DNA of 64,000 nucleotides, from NCBI GenBank assembly GCA_026874595.1, contig CM049321.1, positions 47,957,797 to 48,021,796 on the forward strand, written 5' to 3'. Position numbers and translations under genes: made by a program. The stretch comes from Sipunculus nudus. Taxonomy: Eukaryota > Annelida > Sipuncula > Golfingiida > Sipunculidae. Below the pieces are notes generated by a model. It was not told the DNA's origin, ran no database searches, and saw nothing but the letters and a program-made list of their open reading frames with translations. Below are positions 1 to 12,739 of this stretch, in pieces (the stretch's first letter is position 1; every line of letters starts with the position of its first letter).

Positions 1-444
1 GATAAAATCTTGCGTATTTAGAGCTAATTTTAAAACATGTCCTTGCCAAATGGACCAAATATTAATCAAGTGATTCCTGTCTTCTTAAATTCCAAGTTGT
101 TGTTTATACTAAAAAAATATAATGATTATAAGAAGAAGAATGAGAATAAGAATAATTCTTACTTTTATATTTACCATCAAATCATTCAATGTAAAACAAA
201 ATTATAAATTTATTAACAAAAATATAAGAATAATATTAGAATGACACTGTTTACATTTTTTCTCTATTTTTTATTTTATTAGTAGTATTGATATCGTATA
301 TTTTATCTTAGGTTGTTATTATTAGTATCAATATTTGCAATATTATCATCTTAAAATAAATATATTGTTATACGGCTACTTGCACAGTGACAGATATAAT
401 GATAATTTAATTCAGTAATTATAAAATTCATAAATATTGTTTTA
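1..444. repeat. Direct repeat, copy 1 of a ~0.45 kb pair
   Basis: This AT-rich stretch matches 1110-1557 almost base for base, beginning with the shared word atcttgcgtatttagagcta and ending near aaatattgttttaa. The two copies differ by scattered substitutions and small indels. The first copy is cut by the window edge, so the true left limit is unknown. No coding potential is seen. Confidence 0.85.
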
Positions 445-1109
445 ATACTGAAGAAAATTATACACAATCCATGTGCATACTTTGAACTCGCTAAGTAGCA
501 GTAAACTATGAGTGGCGTGTGATATCGTATACGTTATATACGTTTTTATATTACTTCATCTCACCACTTTGCTTTCATATCCATAACTTTTATTTCAAAC
601 TCCTCAGTCTGAAAAAGGGGTAACTGAATCCCTTCTGTCAATCCAGTGTTTTTTAGCCGTGACAAACACGACTCAGTCGGGTCCTCCTACTGAGTCGTGA
701 CACAAGTCAAATTGAGGACCGCCCTGCATGACCAGTCTACACTTTATAACCGCAACTCCGCATACAGTCAGCATTATTTCATTTACCCTTCCAACTTTCG
801 TTCCCATCAAAGACAATGCCCGAATGCACCAACTTGACCAATTAGGTCCCCATTTACAAGTCAATATAACCTCTTAATGACAATATATCATGTGCTCTCA
901 TGAGGTAACAGCGGCAGGTGCTGCTAAGTTCAAACTGAATGAGATCTGGGTATGAGAGACTGACTTAATTAGAGTCTAAAAGTCGGAGGACTAGGTGATA
1001 TTTTGGAGAGATTTTTATGGCTATTTATTCACTGATAGCTGAGTATAAGCATTGAAATCAGCAGAAAACCTCTACCACGTTACTCTTATAGTAATTTCCA
1101 CTGGTAAAT

Positions 1110-1557
1110 GATGAAATCTTGCGTATTTAGAGCTAATTTTAAAACGTGTCCTTGCCAAATGGACCAAATATTAATCCAGTGATTCCTGTCTTCTTAAATT
1201 CCAAGTTGTTGTTTATACTAAAAAAATAATAATGATTATAAGAAGAAGAATGAGAATAAGAATAATTCTTACTTTTATATTTACCATCAAATCATTCAAT
1301 GTTAAACAAAATTATAAATTTATAAAAAATAATATAAGAATAATATTAGATTGACACTGTTTACCTTTTTTCTCAATTTTTTCTTTATTAGTAGTATTGA
1401 TATCATATATTTTATTTAACTTAGGTTGTTTTTATTAGTATCAATATTTGCAATATTATCATCTAAAAATAAATATATTGTTATAGGGCTATTTGCACAG
1501 TGACAGATATAATGATAATTTAATTCAGTAATTATAAAAATCATAAATATTGTTTTA
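1110..1557. repeat. Direct repeat, copy 2 of a ~0.45 kb pair
   Basis: Second copy of the block at the start of the window, in the same orientation about 1.1 kb away. The sequence between the copies is not repeated inside the window, so this may be a longer tandem repeat whose first unit starts outside the window. Confidence 0.85.
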
Positions 1558-4216
1558 ACGCCTATTGTGATTATGATTTTACAGTTATAAATATCAACCT
1601 AACATCCAATTTGAGAATTCACAATTAATTGTCATGTTATCTGATATTCAGCAGGGAGACTACACTGACAGCTCTTAAATAATTTTGCTGGTATTATTGA
1701 TTAAATCGGTATTTTTTAGTTGAAAAAAATGTGAATAGTAATATGGTAGAATTTTCCAAGTAGTATTAAAGTTTATTCTTTTAATAATTAATGCATAAAA
1801 AATCCTAAAAAAAATCTCCGTGAATTCTCCAGCGCTCTCACAGATTTTCTGCTTGGAGTGATGCTTGAAGTACAAAGGTTGTCACTAGTTCAGCGGCTTA
1901 CTAGTGTGAATTTGTATCTAGACTGGTACCCCATCATATATTGAGATGCCGCCATCGCGTGCCTGTATATGAGACTGTAATGTAAACCACAGACTTAATT
2001 CATCTATGTGCTAACAAACAGTGTCGCGTGCTCCGGAATCCAAGGATTACACAGGCTCTTTTTTTGCCTAATTTGTAGTTTTACCAATACGTCATTCTAG
2101 AGTTTGAAGCAATGGAATCAAAATTATGCAAAAGTATAACCAATATAATAATTAATTAAGTTTGAAATTCAGGCCAGTCAGGGATTGTTTATGGGACGCG
2201 TAATGCAGAGCAAAGACTGGTCGTAGCCCAAGCGAGACCGAGATAACACGCCGCATGAAACAAAAGGAATACGCATTGATAATTTTATCTATAAGTTACA
2301 ATATAACCGTTTTATGTTGCAGCAAGTTGAGCCACAACACGTGAAGCAGTTAAGCAGGGTCCGCTTAGCGTATGTTGACATGAGTTTGTCTCCGGAAGTA
2401 CTTTGGACCGGGCCTTTTTTACCTCCTTGAAATAAAAATATAAAATGAGTCAGTTCCAGTCAAGACACCAGTAAGCCGCTAAAGTAGTGTCCACCGAAGT
2501 AAACACACAATGGTTTTGCTCATACACCTGGACGAGCGTCATTGACTGTTCACACCGAGGAACTATCAAATACAACAAGAACTGCTTCTTCGCTGACATG
2601 TGCAAGACTTCGCCATTTTTAGCATGAACTGAGCCAAGAGCATGCGTGTTTTCGCTTATAAACAGTGAGGCCCTCTAGTGACGAAGGTGAACACTACCAA
2701 GTGTTTCGGCTACCTTCATAATCAGCCAATCAGAGATGCCTTGGCAGACATACCCGCCTGTGCTCGAACGGTAGGCAGAAATCTCCCATTCATGCAGAAA
2801 AATATACGAATATATTGGGTTATTACGGAATATTTCACACACATGGTACGTGTCGTTGGAGAGATAAGAAGCTTATTTAAAGGTCTAGCGGGTTTATTTG
2901 ATGTGACACGATACTTGTAAGCAATGAGGATATTTGCATCCTCATGGGGCCTTATAATGCGTTCCTCAAACATAGTTGTTCAGGCACTCTCAGCCTGGCA
3001 GGACAGGGATCTGGCCGTAATGTCAGAAGGCCGATCTGGCGCTAGCGTTTTTTTTAGCTGTCACAAACACGATCTGGCGCTAGTGTTTTTTACACTAAGC
3101 CCAATATGCAATGGTACAACACTGAACACCAAATAGAGTTTCAAATCCTAAAAAAAAGACAATAAGTATAATACTAATCTATACAACAAATAAAGGTATC
3201 GGATAAGGAGAAGAAAACATAAAAACATCACCAATGAAATTTATCAGGTTTATCAGATTAATTAATTTGTATATTGGTGATGAAAACGGTTAGTTTTGTT
3301 TCACTGGATAAATACATGGCTGCACAAATTATTCTACAGGACGGGTGCCTATATATTGATTTAAATTCTATTTGAATGAAATATTCTCGAAAGGTCCAAT
3401 CTTTTTTTTAATTAAATCAATCATTTAATCTAAAATAGGCCTATCACTCACCGTACCATGGAACAATTTTGCAGCTGACAACACATCAGACAGCAATTAA
3501 ACATGGACCTCGTTTGCAGATAATATATAAGTACGTACACAGTCCATACAGCTATGGGAGCCTTACACTCTCTGTTCCATATGTAGAACATGATATGATC
3601 TCCACGTAACTGCTTTTGTGCTATGTAATACACCCGTTCCCTTGGTCCATATATAGATATATATACATATTGTTATGTGGTTCCGTTGTGATGTTGATGA
3701 CGGCGGGGGTCCTACAGGTTGCGAGGTGTGAGGACATCAGAGAACACAGGGGGACAATCGAACGGACCGTTGAAGCGAAACACAACAGAAAAAAACCGAT
3801 AATCCTTGGACTCTTTTCATTTACTGCAATTATTATGTGAACTGCCGTAGTGCTCGCAAGGCTTGGTTTTGGACATTTGAACTTTGCTTCGTTTGAGGAT
3901 GGACTTTTTTAGTATCATGAACGACTCTTACGCAGCCCCAGAGGCCGTATCTACACTCGTCCTCGCACTCTCATTATGTGATTTATTAATTTGGAGACAC
4001 ACCGACTTCACTGCACTTTGAGCTAAGTATTCTGTTTATCTTAATATGTGTTTCTCACTTGAACAGACTTTTTGTGAACCAAAAACATTTTGTGTTCTTG
4101 TATATATTGTATATAATGATTTGTATATTATAAATATTATCATGTAAGGAGTCTTTCTTCAGTTGAGTTTGTTGCATGTGGAACCCGGATGAGAGTTTAG
4201 TTACAATGTAACAATT

Positions 4217-4223
<7 letters not shown>
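1558..4223. other. Gene-free stretch, nothing recognised
   Basis: Only short open frames (60-83 codons) on both strands, with no recognisable domain, no conserved copy and no convincing splice or promoter context. Two short similar words near 650 and 3050 (ttttagc-gt-acaaacacga) suggest fragments of a common old repeat, but no ends can be defined. Confidence 0.5.

Positions 4224-4273
<50 letters not shown>
4224..4273. repeat. (TA)n microsatellite
   Basis: About 50 bp of uninterrupted TA dinucleotides. It generates spurious YIYIYI open frames on both strands. Confidence 0.95.
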
Positions 4274-4276
<3 letters not shown>

Positions 4277-7200
4277 TGATAACACTTCACACACAAAACA
4301 CTGTAACATTCATTTGGCCCCCGTTTCCTGTGTTGTCTTATTATGGCATTGAAGTCACAATATCCTGGCTTTTGTGTTGGAAGGGACCAGTGGCATGCTA
4401 CCAACAAATTCTCCATGCTGTACATGTTGAATATAAACACATCTTTTCACACATGTACACTGATTGTTTTAAAATAAATTAATTCAATGATTTTGATATC
4501 TAGAATAATTCAATAAATGTATATGGTGATTTAAATCCAGGATTGCCTTACAATTACACTTAATTTAACCAGTGGTAGCTATTATCTTCGCAAGTGATAC
4601 TGCTGCTTAATAAGAGTGATTATACATATCCATATCGACCATCATACTTCTCGTGCAAATAAAATAAACTTTGCGAAAAGCCCATTTAGAAACTTACCTA
4701 TACTTGATGTTAAGGTTTTTCAATCTGACCCTGCCCAGACTTGTTCGGCATAGACAGAAGCATTATTTATTTGGTCTTAACTGGGTAATACTTAATTCCG
4801 CTTACATGAAATATCCCTTTATTTATATGACATTTTCCCATAGGAAAAAAATGGGCCATTTAATGATAGTTTTGGGCCAAAGGTACAATTGAAGACAGCA
4901 TAGCGTGTCATACGACCAACAATAGATATGAAGATTAATTATATCTCTAGATTATATCTCTAAATGATATTAAAGAAGACAGCAATGTATTCTTGACATT
5001 GTAAGAATTATACAGGCTACGGCAAATTTCATCAGTAGGAATAAAACTTAGGCTCACCATGCACGAAAACAATATGGGTTAGTGTTTATGACTCCTCAGA
5101 CAGGTAATTAACACAGGGTTGTCCTTCGAGCTTTGGACTTGTGGCAGTCACATTGGAGTCTACTGCATCACGTCTCAATGGCTCTACTTCAGACGATTCG
5201 TCTTCTACACCATATCTCCGGGCCTGACAAATCACAACATAGTCATGAGTATGTATGCGGCTGATATCAGCAACAAAAATGTTCATTCAGCAAAAAAGGG
5301 GTTGAGTTGGCCTTCGATAACACGACTCCACGGCTCGGGGGCCCCAATAACAAAAATTGTCCTATTATGAAGCTTGCAACAATTTGTTCAGAGCCCTTAA
5401 TTTTCATTTCGAATTCGCTACCGGGCGCCTATTGGCCAAAACTTACTGTAGCCTCTGTAAAATACCGGCATCGTTACCTAGAGACCATATATGACGCTTC
5501 ACAACCCCAACATTGCATGGTTCACTGGTTCCCGGAAATGTGTGCGCGTTGGATTCAGACTGGACCGCTACGAAACACTCCCGCAAGAACAATACACGGA
5601 AATCCCTGTTCACAGAGTGCAAATCATTTTAAAGATCCCCAGGGTATGGACACAGAAGAACATGTCACAGAATTTGACAGTGAAATCAATAATAAAAAAG
5701 GATATCATGATAATTCTGTGACACTTGAGCTCTTTCGCAGTCAATTTTGGCAGTTACAAATGTTTCCAACAGATGGTGCTTGAGCCACATGCAAAATAGA
5801 GTCTTTGATGTCCCGCAAAAACTTGCACAGATATGGTCCAGTATTGAACTAAATTGGCAACCATGCCTATAATTGATACCATATATATAGACTTCTGTTC
5901 TTGCACTTGTTCTGCCCCGGCAGTACCGTTACTGGCATTACCGGTATATAGAGGCCCCTACCAGTATCAAACCTGCATTTGGCAGTTATGCTATGTATGC
6001 TGGGACTAAGGGTTGTGGAGCGTTACCTTGTGTATGTGTAAGAGACTAATCACTCTCATCGACCGGCCATACTCGAGCACCCTCTTTAAATTTAACGCCT
6101 CGCTGAAGACCTCTGCGTCGACCGATTCTGTGGTGCTGGCCTATGTCTCACCAGCCACCTTCCACCATTCCGAGATGTCTACCCTTCCGTCAGTAAGACC
6201 CTTGACAACAAACACTCTCTGTGCCCTTCGCTATTAGAAAATGATAAAAAGCCCACACATGCACATCCATTCTATAGTCAGGCCAAATACCACGACAGGC
6301 ATGCGTTGAGGGCCCGCCTTCCAGAGAGATCCCGACTGCGATAATATTAGTTCATACCCCTTGGCTTATGCCCGTTGTAAATATGTAAAAGTAACAGGCT
6401 CAAATTACTTGTAACCGGCGATGTATAGGCAAAACGCACTAACAGTGGCACCATTAACAATGTGTGTGATGCCCGAACAGTAACATCATTAACAGGACTT
6501 GCGATACATTTTAACAATTAGGCTGCTAAAAATCTAATCGAAAACAATCCTATTTACTCTTTAAGATATTAGGCCTTTCCATGCCAGCGGCCAGTTACAG
6601 ACTTTTAATCCTTAATGGGCCAATTCTTCCATGCACGAGGAAATGCCTGCATGTCTCAGTAGAGAACAAAATGTGATTTGCTTTATTGAGTAAGTAGCCT
6701 TTCTGTCAGAAAAATTAAGATTACCAACAGTACTTGATAAAGGCCGAACATACACCCTACCGAAACTTCTGCTTACATTAAAGAAAGAAGTCCACCGGCC
6801 ATCAATATAAATATTAACTAACATGTATCTATAGGAAAAAGATATTACAGCAGTCAAAGAGTGCTGGAGAGCTCCGTTTTTAACTGTCATGATAGATACA
6901 TAACCAACCCCTAAGATATACTCATTTTAATTAATAATTTGAATCACTCTATTATGGTTATTTGACCAAATTGTCTTTTGAATGTTCTGCGTTTAAATCA
7001 TCACTAATTGTAAAATTTATATTTTGTTCTATAAGCACCAACCTTTAATGAACCTTTATAATATGTTCAAAAGGAAAGTACATATGTTCTGTTTTTTAGA
7101 GACTTTTTGGTCAATTTGCATTTTTATTAATATTTCTTAATAGAGACTTTTTAATTAATTTTTTTAAACATGATCATATCACCAGGCACAAAAAGGTATT

Positions 7201-7700
7201 ATTAACTGTAAACATAAAGCATTAAAATGTATTTTAAATTAAATATCACCGTGTATCGGTAGAAACATTATTCAGCATGCCTGAAGGTGGGCATGAGAAA
7301 GGAAGGAGAGAACTGAAAGGCAACGGAATTTGGCTAGAAGGGAACCCGGGTAGGTTCAGCCATACTTTTTAGTGGTTTTTCTTCGGAGATGCTAGGTGGC
7401 AAGAGCGTATTTATTTAGCTGCTATTGCTGGTGAATATAACTGGTACGCCAAAAAAAGGTTTAGCTCTGCAAACCATATCACCCATACTCCTGATAACAG
7501 TGCCAAGCTTGTTTCTTCGTATTGCCCACAAAATATGTTCACATCACATTTTGTCTGTGCAGGATAATATTCGACTCTATGATCCAGTGTAAAAAAATCT
7601 ATATGCTGTATGCCAATAATGTAACCGCAAACAGTCGTAATCGTCAAAGACAAAGACAACTGAGTTTAACCGTGTGGCCTTTTTTATAACTTGGTATAAA
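4274..7700. other. Gene-free stretch, no supported gene
   Basis: The longest open frame is 158 codons at 5307-5783 (plus). It has no recognisable domain, no signal peptide, overlaps another open frame, and no second copy exists in the window to test it. The stretch at 6000-6240 is less AT-rich than its surroundings and is open over short distances on both strands, possibly an old transposon fragment, but no family could be named. Confidence 0.4.
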
Positions 7701-7704
7701 GTTA

Positions 7705-8465
7705 TCCCGTATTACAAATTCTTTCACTCAAATGTCATGTGTTCCGATCTTTTCTAAGCTACACTTCCTCGACTTTTATTATGGCTGTATCGATATCGGT
7801 AGAGCCATTCATCTTTCATGGCAAATGTCCACTCCTTTTTACGTATATCACATAAACATCTGCAGAAATCATTCGAAACTTACAGAATTATTGATCATGT
7901 GATCTATAAGCGAAAATAAGCCTTGGTGACGCCCTTTGCATAACCCTCTTTCCCTGCGGGAAAAATTTAATTGTCACATTTTCCTGTATAAGACTGTATT
8001 GTTTGTACCTTAACTTTCATAGAGAAGTAAACATTTAATTTTTTCTTGATACATAATATGTGTATACATAGATATTAATGAAAATAGATGGCAAAATTTG
8101 AGCAGTTAATGGGCTCATATACAAAATGTAATATATGTCATGTAGCCATCTCTATATGGCTACAACTGCTGATCATATGATTGGTAAGCAAGTGTAGCCA
8201 TGTTAGACTATATATATGGTATTTCAAATAAATGCACCAGCAAAGTGAACGTACACCCAGGTCTATAGGTATACATCATCCAGGTGGCGAGAGACATTAC
8301 ATTTTACCTTCAGTCTGTATATCAGCAAGTTCATGAACCAAAGTTCTGAACAGACTTAGATGAAATATTTGGAGGGTGAGGAAAACACTCCATTAAATGT
8401 GTGAGGTGATCTGTACTGCTTTAAAAATAATTCGGAGGATTCTGCCCTTTTGTTACGGCTAGTTC
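7705..8465. repeat. Diverged direct repeat, copy 1 (~0.75 kb)
   Basis: Matches 11405-12175 in the same orientation with many substitutions and indels. Shared landmarks include atgtcatgtgtt followed by a gatcttttc word, ggctgtatcg, ttttcctgtat and the ggcgagag word near 8287 and 11983. No coding potential is seen. It looks like an old segmental copy or a dispersed repeat. Confidence 0.75.
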
Positions 8466-9156
8466 ATTATAATAGACCCGGGAACATTATTCCCAGGTGG
8501 CTTGAGGATCATCCTGACGGGGGTTCCATTTCTCAAAAAAAAAAAAACATTTTCTTCGGTTTTTAGGGGTTTTATTGAATCAGCTATCAGACCCCCTCCC
8601 TTCAGCTATTTCTGGGGTAAAGAGTGGGCTACGTCTTAGTATTTGTTCATATCTGTGAATTCTTAAGTATGGATTCGGGGATATTATAGAGGCAAACCTT
8701 GTGTACAATTTTCCAGAGGAGATTTTCTGATTAGTTTCGAGATATAGGTCCGGACATACCCACATATATACAGGCACACTCATATACAGATAGACCTTGA
8801 CATACCCACGACCCAATCCCCTTCAAGGGCGAGATACTAAATATATCTCTAAACGAGAGATTTTGAGGTATTGGCATGCCCGAGTCTTACATAATGTAAA
8901 CTCCAACCCGGAACTATCATCACACCGCATAACCTCAATGGCGGAACCCGAATGCAATTTGACATTATAACGTTTCAACTAAATGATACCATCTGACATT
9001 CCCAGTACACCAGCAGGCAATAAAGATGAATATAATAACAAATAATCTAATAAATAAAAAATACATTTTAATGGGAATATACATGTCACAGATGATATAT
9101 TAAATATAATTACTATACAAAGAGCTCATATATATCTGTAGCAGGATACATATGTA

Positions 9157-9231
9157 TCTCTCTTTCTCTCTCTCTCTAAATATATGATATATATATATAT
9201 ATATATAAACTAGTATATATATATATATATC
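9157..9231. repeat. Composite (CT)n and (TA)n microsatellite
   Basis: A CT-rich run is followed by two TA runs separated by a short non-repeat spacer. Simple-sequence DNA with no other feature. Confidence 0.85.
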
Positions 9232-9554
9232 ATTTAGGTTTCACGGTAATATTATTCTTTAACTTGGTTGGACATTTCATGAACATTTAAAAATATGACA
9301 TCTGAATATTTTCTGTGGTAATATTGTGTACAAAGATATGTTAGATATATGTTCTGAGCTGGACTTCTGACATTTTATATAAGTATATATGCCATTCTTC
9401 ATATTTTTGTATTAAGTTACATTATGATATATGAATAATAATTATAACATATAAATTATAATATATAAATAATTATTTATCATATGTATATACGAAGACA
9501 TTTCTTTATATAAATCTTTAAGAGATCATTGGGAAAAGAAGTCTTAATGCAAGC

Positions 9555-10000
9555 TTAATGAATCTTGCCTTCACACTCTCGGTCACAGACGCAGTCCATG
9601 GATGAAATGACGTCATTCCAATTGTTCAAGCCCCAGAATCCTCGCTTTACAGACCGGAGGTGCATGTGGGTGCCTCCCCTAAAATTTCTGTGGTCCCCGG
9701 CCCTGTTGGCGTGTTGGTATACACTCAAACAGCAGCCATATTGCACTACGATGGCTGATATCTGGTCGTTCATCGCCTCAAGCTTCACCACGGCGTCCCC
9801 GTCCATGAACTGCCGAGTCTGTCCGTTACAGGAATTCTCCGACGCTGCATGACTATGTTCATAAGCGATGGCGCAGTATTTCTGCCCCCAATTGAACTCG
9901 GGATCTCTGATGGGGCGGGGCATTTTGCGTTGATAGACACCAAGCATTTTGCCACCAATAGTAGGGCTGGCAGAAGACACCCATCTCGCAGATATCCCAT
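9555..10000 (-). pseudogene. Syncollin-like secretory protein, one-base frameshift
   Basis: Syncollins are small secreted proteins of exocrine granules with two beta-gamma-crystallin-like halves. Starting at the first ATG of the presumed transcript (10000; A at -3, G at +4), the first frame gives a ~25-residue hydrophobic signal peptide (LLPALLLVAKCLVSINA) then KCPAPSEIPSSIGG, matching the N-terminal CP motif of mature syncollin. The rest lies one frame over: KYCAIAYEHS, a DGDAVVKLEAMNDQIS segment, GCCLSVYQHANRAGDHRNF, then GFWGLNNWNDVISSMDCVC, which matches the syncollin C-terminal W(N/S)-ISxxxCxC pattern. The frames meet at a run of five Gs (plus 9885-9889); one base is missing relative to an open frame. 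Total length would be about 150 residues, close to vertebrate syncollin. Because the only lesion is in a homopolymer, a sequencing error is as likely as a real pseudogene. Family call is from remembered motifs. Confidence 0.75.
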
Positions 10001-10134
10001 ATTTTTTTTATATCAGCTAACGGGATCGACTTGAGTTCTGACAAACTGATGCGACAGTCGGTTGATTTTGCTTGATCTGTCTCTGTCGTTGTATTCTTTG
10101 TTTGAACCGTGTTGAACCAACTTGTGTAAGCCAA

Positions 10135-10142
10135 CTTATATA
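10135..10142 (-). promoter_or_regulatory. TATA box of the syncollin-like gene
   Basis: On the minus strand the sequence reads TATATAAG, about 135 bp upstream of the chosen ATG. That places a transcription start near 10105-10112 and a 5' leader of about 110 nt with no upstream ATG. The core promoter supports expression of the reading frame, but is inferred from sequence only. Confidence 0.55.
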
Positions 10143-10559
10143 GGTGGACTGTCTGACTTCTACCGCGGGTTGTGTGGCTTACACTTCAAGAACGGGTCGG
10201 TTATATAGTACATAGTAGTGGTAACACGGGAAATCCCCTTTACCAATGGGAACTTTTGTATTTATTTAATAGCGCCATCGTTTACATGAAATCTCATGTA
10301 TATAACCACAGCGGGGATTCTATGGAACTATATAGCTGTTTACCTTATTACATGCTGGTCCGAACTGGATTATAAGAAAAGTCGTCAGGTACAGGAAGTT
10401 GAGGTCAATGACACTTTTTTGTACATATTTGCTCAGGAGATCATTTCCGTGAGCTAACATCTGTTATTCCTTCACATTGTTTCAATATTTGTAAGTTACT
10501 ATCCTGTATGGTCATGAGAGAGCATTCTTATGGACCTTGGAGGTATAATCTAATTTGTA

Positions 10560-10830
10560 CCTTCATTAGAAGATAAAAAATACCACATGACAGTTAAGTG
10601 ATGAAAGACCAGGTTCAATTACTTTACCAGGACAACATGTAGCCCAGTTTATTTATTCAAACTACACCCTTCCAAGTGAATTTTGTTTTTAATTGCACAC
10701 TGTGGCTTAGTTCTGAAGAGAGTCATAAGGCGTGTTATGTACCAGTGTGTGTCTTCGCTTTCTTCTATTTAAATGTGTACGTTCTTGAAAATTTATATGC
10801 TATTTTATATATATATATATATATATGTAT
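10560..10830. repeat. Diverged direct repeat, copy 1 (0.25 kb)
   Basis: Landmarks ttttaattgcacac, gtgttatgtaccagt and acgttcttgaaaatttat recur with changes at about 13,900-14,120. Both copies run into a TA microsatellite. This is one of several shuffled old duplications between 10.5 and 14.2 kb. Confidence 0.65.
10806..10830. repeat. Short (TA)n microsatellite
   Basis: A TA run of roughly 20 bp at the right end of the duplicated block. Confidence 0.8.
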
Positions 10831-10859
10831 GTAAAATGTTTATAAAATCAATGGCACGC

Positions 10860-11400
10860 TATGGGGGGAAAAGTCATGATGTAGTGTACAGTGAGCCACG
10901 TTCTAACAGCTAGGCTTTTATATTTTTACTACAAAAACAGTACGACTTTATTCATAATATCCTGGTACATGTATAAATAATTTATATATTCTTAGCCCCC
11001 CCCCCCCCAAATAACCGCAGTGTCCGGTCCAAGCCGGCTGACATAAACATAAACATGGTATACCTGTCCCACTTCACCTCCTCCGGGGCCGTATTAGTGT
11101 TACCCTATTTTCTCAGAAAACATAAAACGCAGATTATACGCGAACGTTTTATGCTTGATGTAATGGGTGCGAGCGCGCGTACGTGCTTCTCCCCAGTATA
11201 CATTAAGAACCCAAAACATAGGTCAGTAAAACCAACATCTTGAGAGGATTATACTTTTCTAATTAGTCTATGTATAATTAACTTTTCTAAGTAACTTTTT
11301 ATTGATACACCTGAGGCCCTCCATGATGATCAATACTGACATCAATGAGAGCTGGCCTTGGAAAACAACCTAGTCCTTTGTCAATTTAAGTGCATCATAA
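10860..11400. repeat. Old paralogue of 33,175-33,670 and 43,355-43,850
   Basis: Shares words such as aaagtcatgatgtagtgta, catggtatacctgtccca and tgagagctggcctt with both copies of the 10 kb duplication, at clearly lower identity than those two have to each other. No gene is seen; the 62-codon open frame here is not preserved in the other copies. A run of about 12 C residues sits near 10,997. Confidence 0.7.
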
Positions 11401-11404
11401 GATT

Positions 11405-12175
11405 ATTCTGTATTAAATTACAAATCCTCCGACTCATATGTCATGTGTTCTGATCTTTTCCAGGTTACACGACCTCGATTTCTATTAAGGCTGTATCGGT
11501 ATCGGAACAGCCACTTATCTTATACAGCAAATGTCTACTCTCTGTGACCAATATCACCGAAACCTCTGCACCAATAGTCTAGAAACTTACAGACTTTTTG
11601 ATCATGTGACCTATAAGCAAAAATAATCCTTGGTGATGTCCTTTCATTAACCCACTTTCTGTGAGTGAAAATTATATTCTCACATTTTCCTGTATCAGAC
11701 TGTATAATTTATAATGTAGCTTTTATTAAGCAGTAAACATTTCATATTTCTAGAGTATACATGGATATAAATAAAAATAGATTGCAAAATTTGACATGTT
11801 GATTGGCTTATGTACAAAAATGTAGTTTATGTTACCGAGTGTCTCATGAATGACTCCAATTGCTGACCATGTGATTTGTAAGCAGGTGTAGTCCTCGTTA
11901 AACTATATATATGGTATTCTAAATAAATTCACCAGCAGAGTGAACGTAAACCCTAGGTCTCTAGTTATACATCCGCCAGATGGCGAGAGGTATTTCACAA
12001 TACCCTCAGTTTGTTTATCATCAAATTTATGTACTAAGTTCTGAACAGACTTTGATGAAATATTTGGGGGGTTAGGATAACAACTATTGAAAGCAGTCCA
12101 TTAAAAATGTTGGAGGTAATCGGAACCGCCATTAAGAAACAAATCAAAGGATTCAGCACCGTTGTTGCTTGGGGT
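11405..12175. repeat. Diverged direct repeat, copy 2 (~0.75 kb)
   Basis: Second copy of the block at 7705-8465. It interrupts the order of sequence seen around 33 kb, so it was probably inserted or rearranged after the older block duplication. Confidence 0.75.
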
Positions 12176-12739
12176 TGGGTATTAATACTAACTTCATGAG
12201 TTAACCCCATCAAAATAGGTACCTGGTGGAAATATGTGGGGGAAAATTATTTGTTTAATTTTTAAAATAGTGTAACCCCCCCCCCCCCCTGTACATGGCC
12301 CCTGAAAGTTGTGAATTGTAAAAAACGTGAAAATCATCAAAATGCCAACTCCTATAAGGTTACAAGGCCTACAAAGGTTGATAAGTTTATTACCATACCA
12401 ATATTTTGGTTCCATTGTTTGTGTGTGGACTTTGTCAAGTTCCCTAGAGTACAAATATAGAAAAAAAATACCTATTGCTCCTCTTTTAGGGGGTTCTTTT
12501 ACCTGTTTTTCTTTGTTCTGCAATGTTTGTGCTAGATCTCAGATACGGCTGATTTTTAAAACTGACCTTTGTGCATAACTTGAGTCTGAGGTGACAGAGT
12601 TGTGCCTGATATTTACTTTTGATCTTGACCTGATTTCCATGGTCATAGACTCCATATCTGATTCCAAATTATCGCTCATTTGGGAGCGTCAAGGGAAATT
12701 CTAGTCATATTTAAGAGTGATTGCAAAACTCTAGTTTTT

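Noticed and set aside
4055-4440. Open frames made of YIYIYI
   Set aside because: Translation of the (TA)n microsatellite; the same applies to similar frames near 14.1, 28.8, 35.3, 39.0 and 43.3 kb.
5307-5783. 158-codon plus-strand open frame
   Set aside because: No domain, no repeated copy, no promoter or splice context and residue use like translated non-coding DNA. Could not be supported.
6000-6240. Coding exon in a less AT-rich island
   Set aside because: Open for short distances on both strands but no family, splice context or second copy to confirm it.
9565-9852. 95-codon plus-strand open frame
   Set aside because: Antisense to the syncollin-like reading frame.
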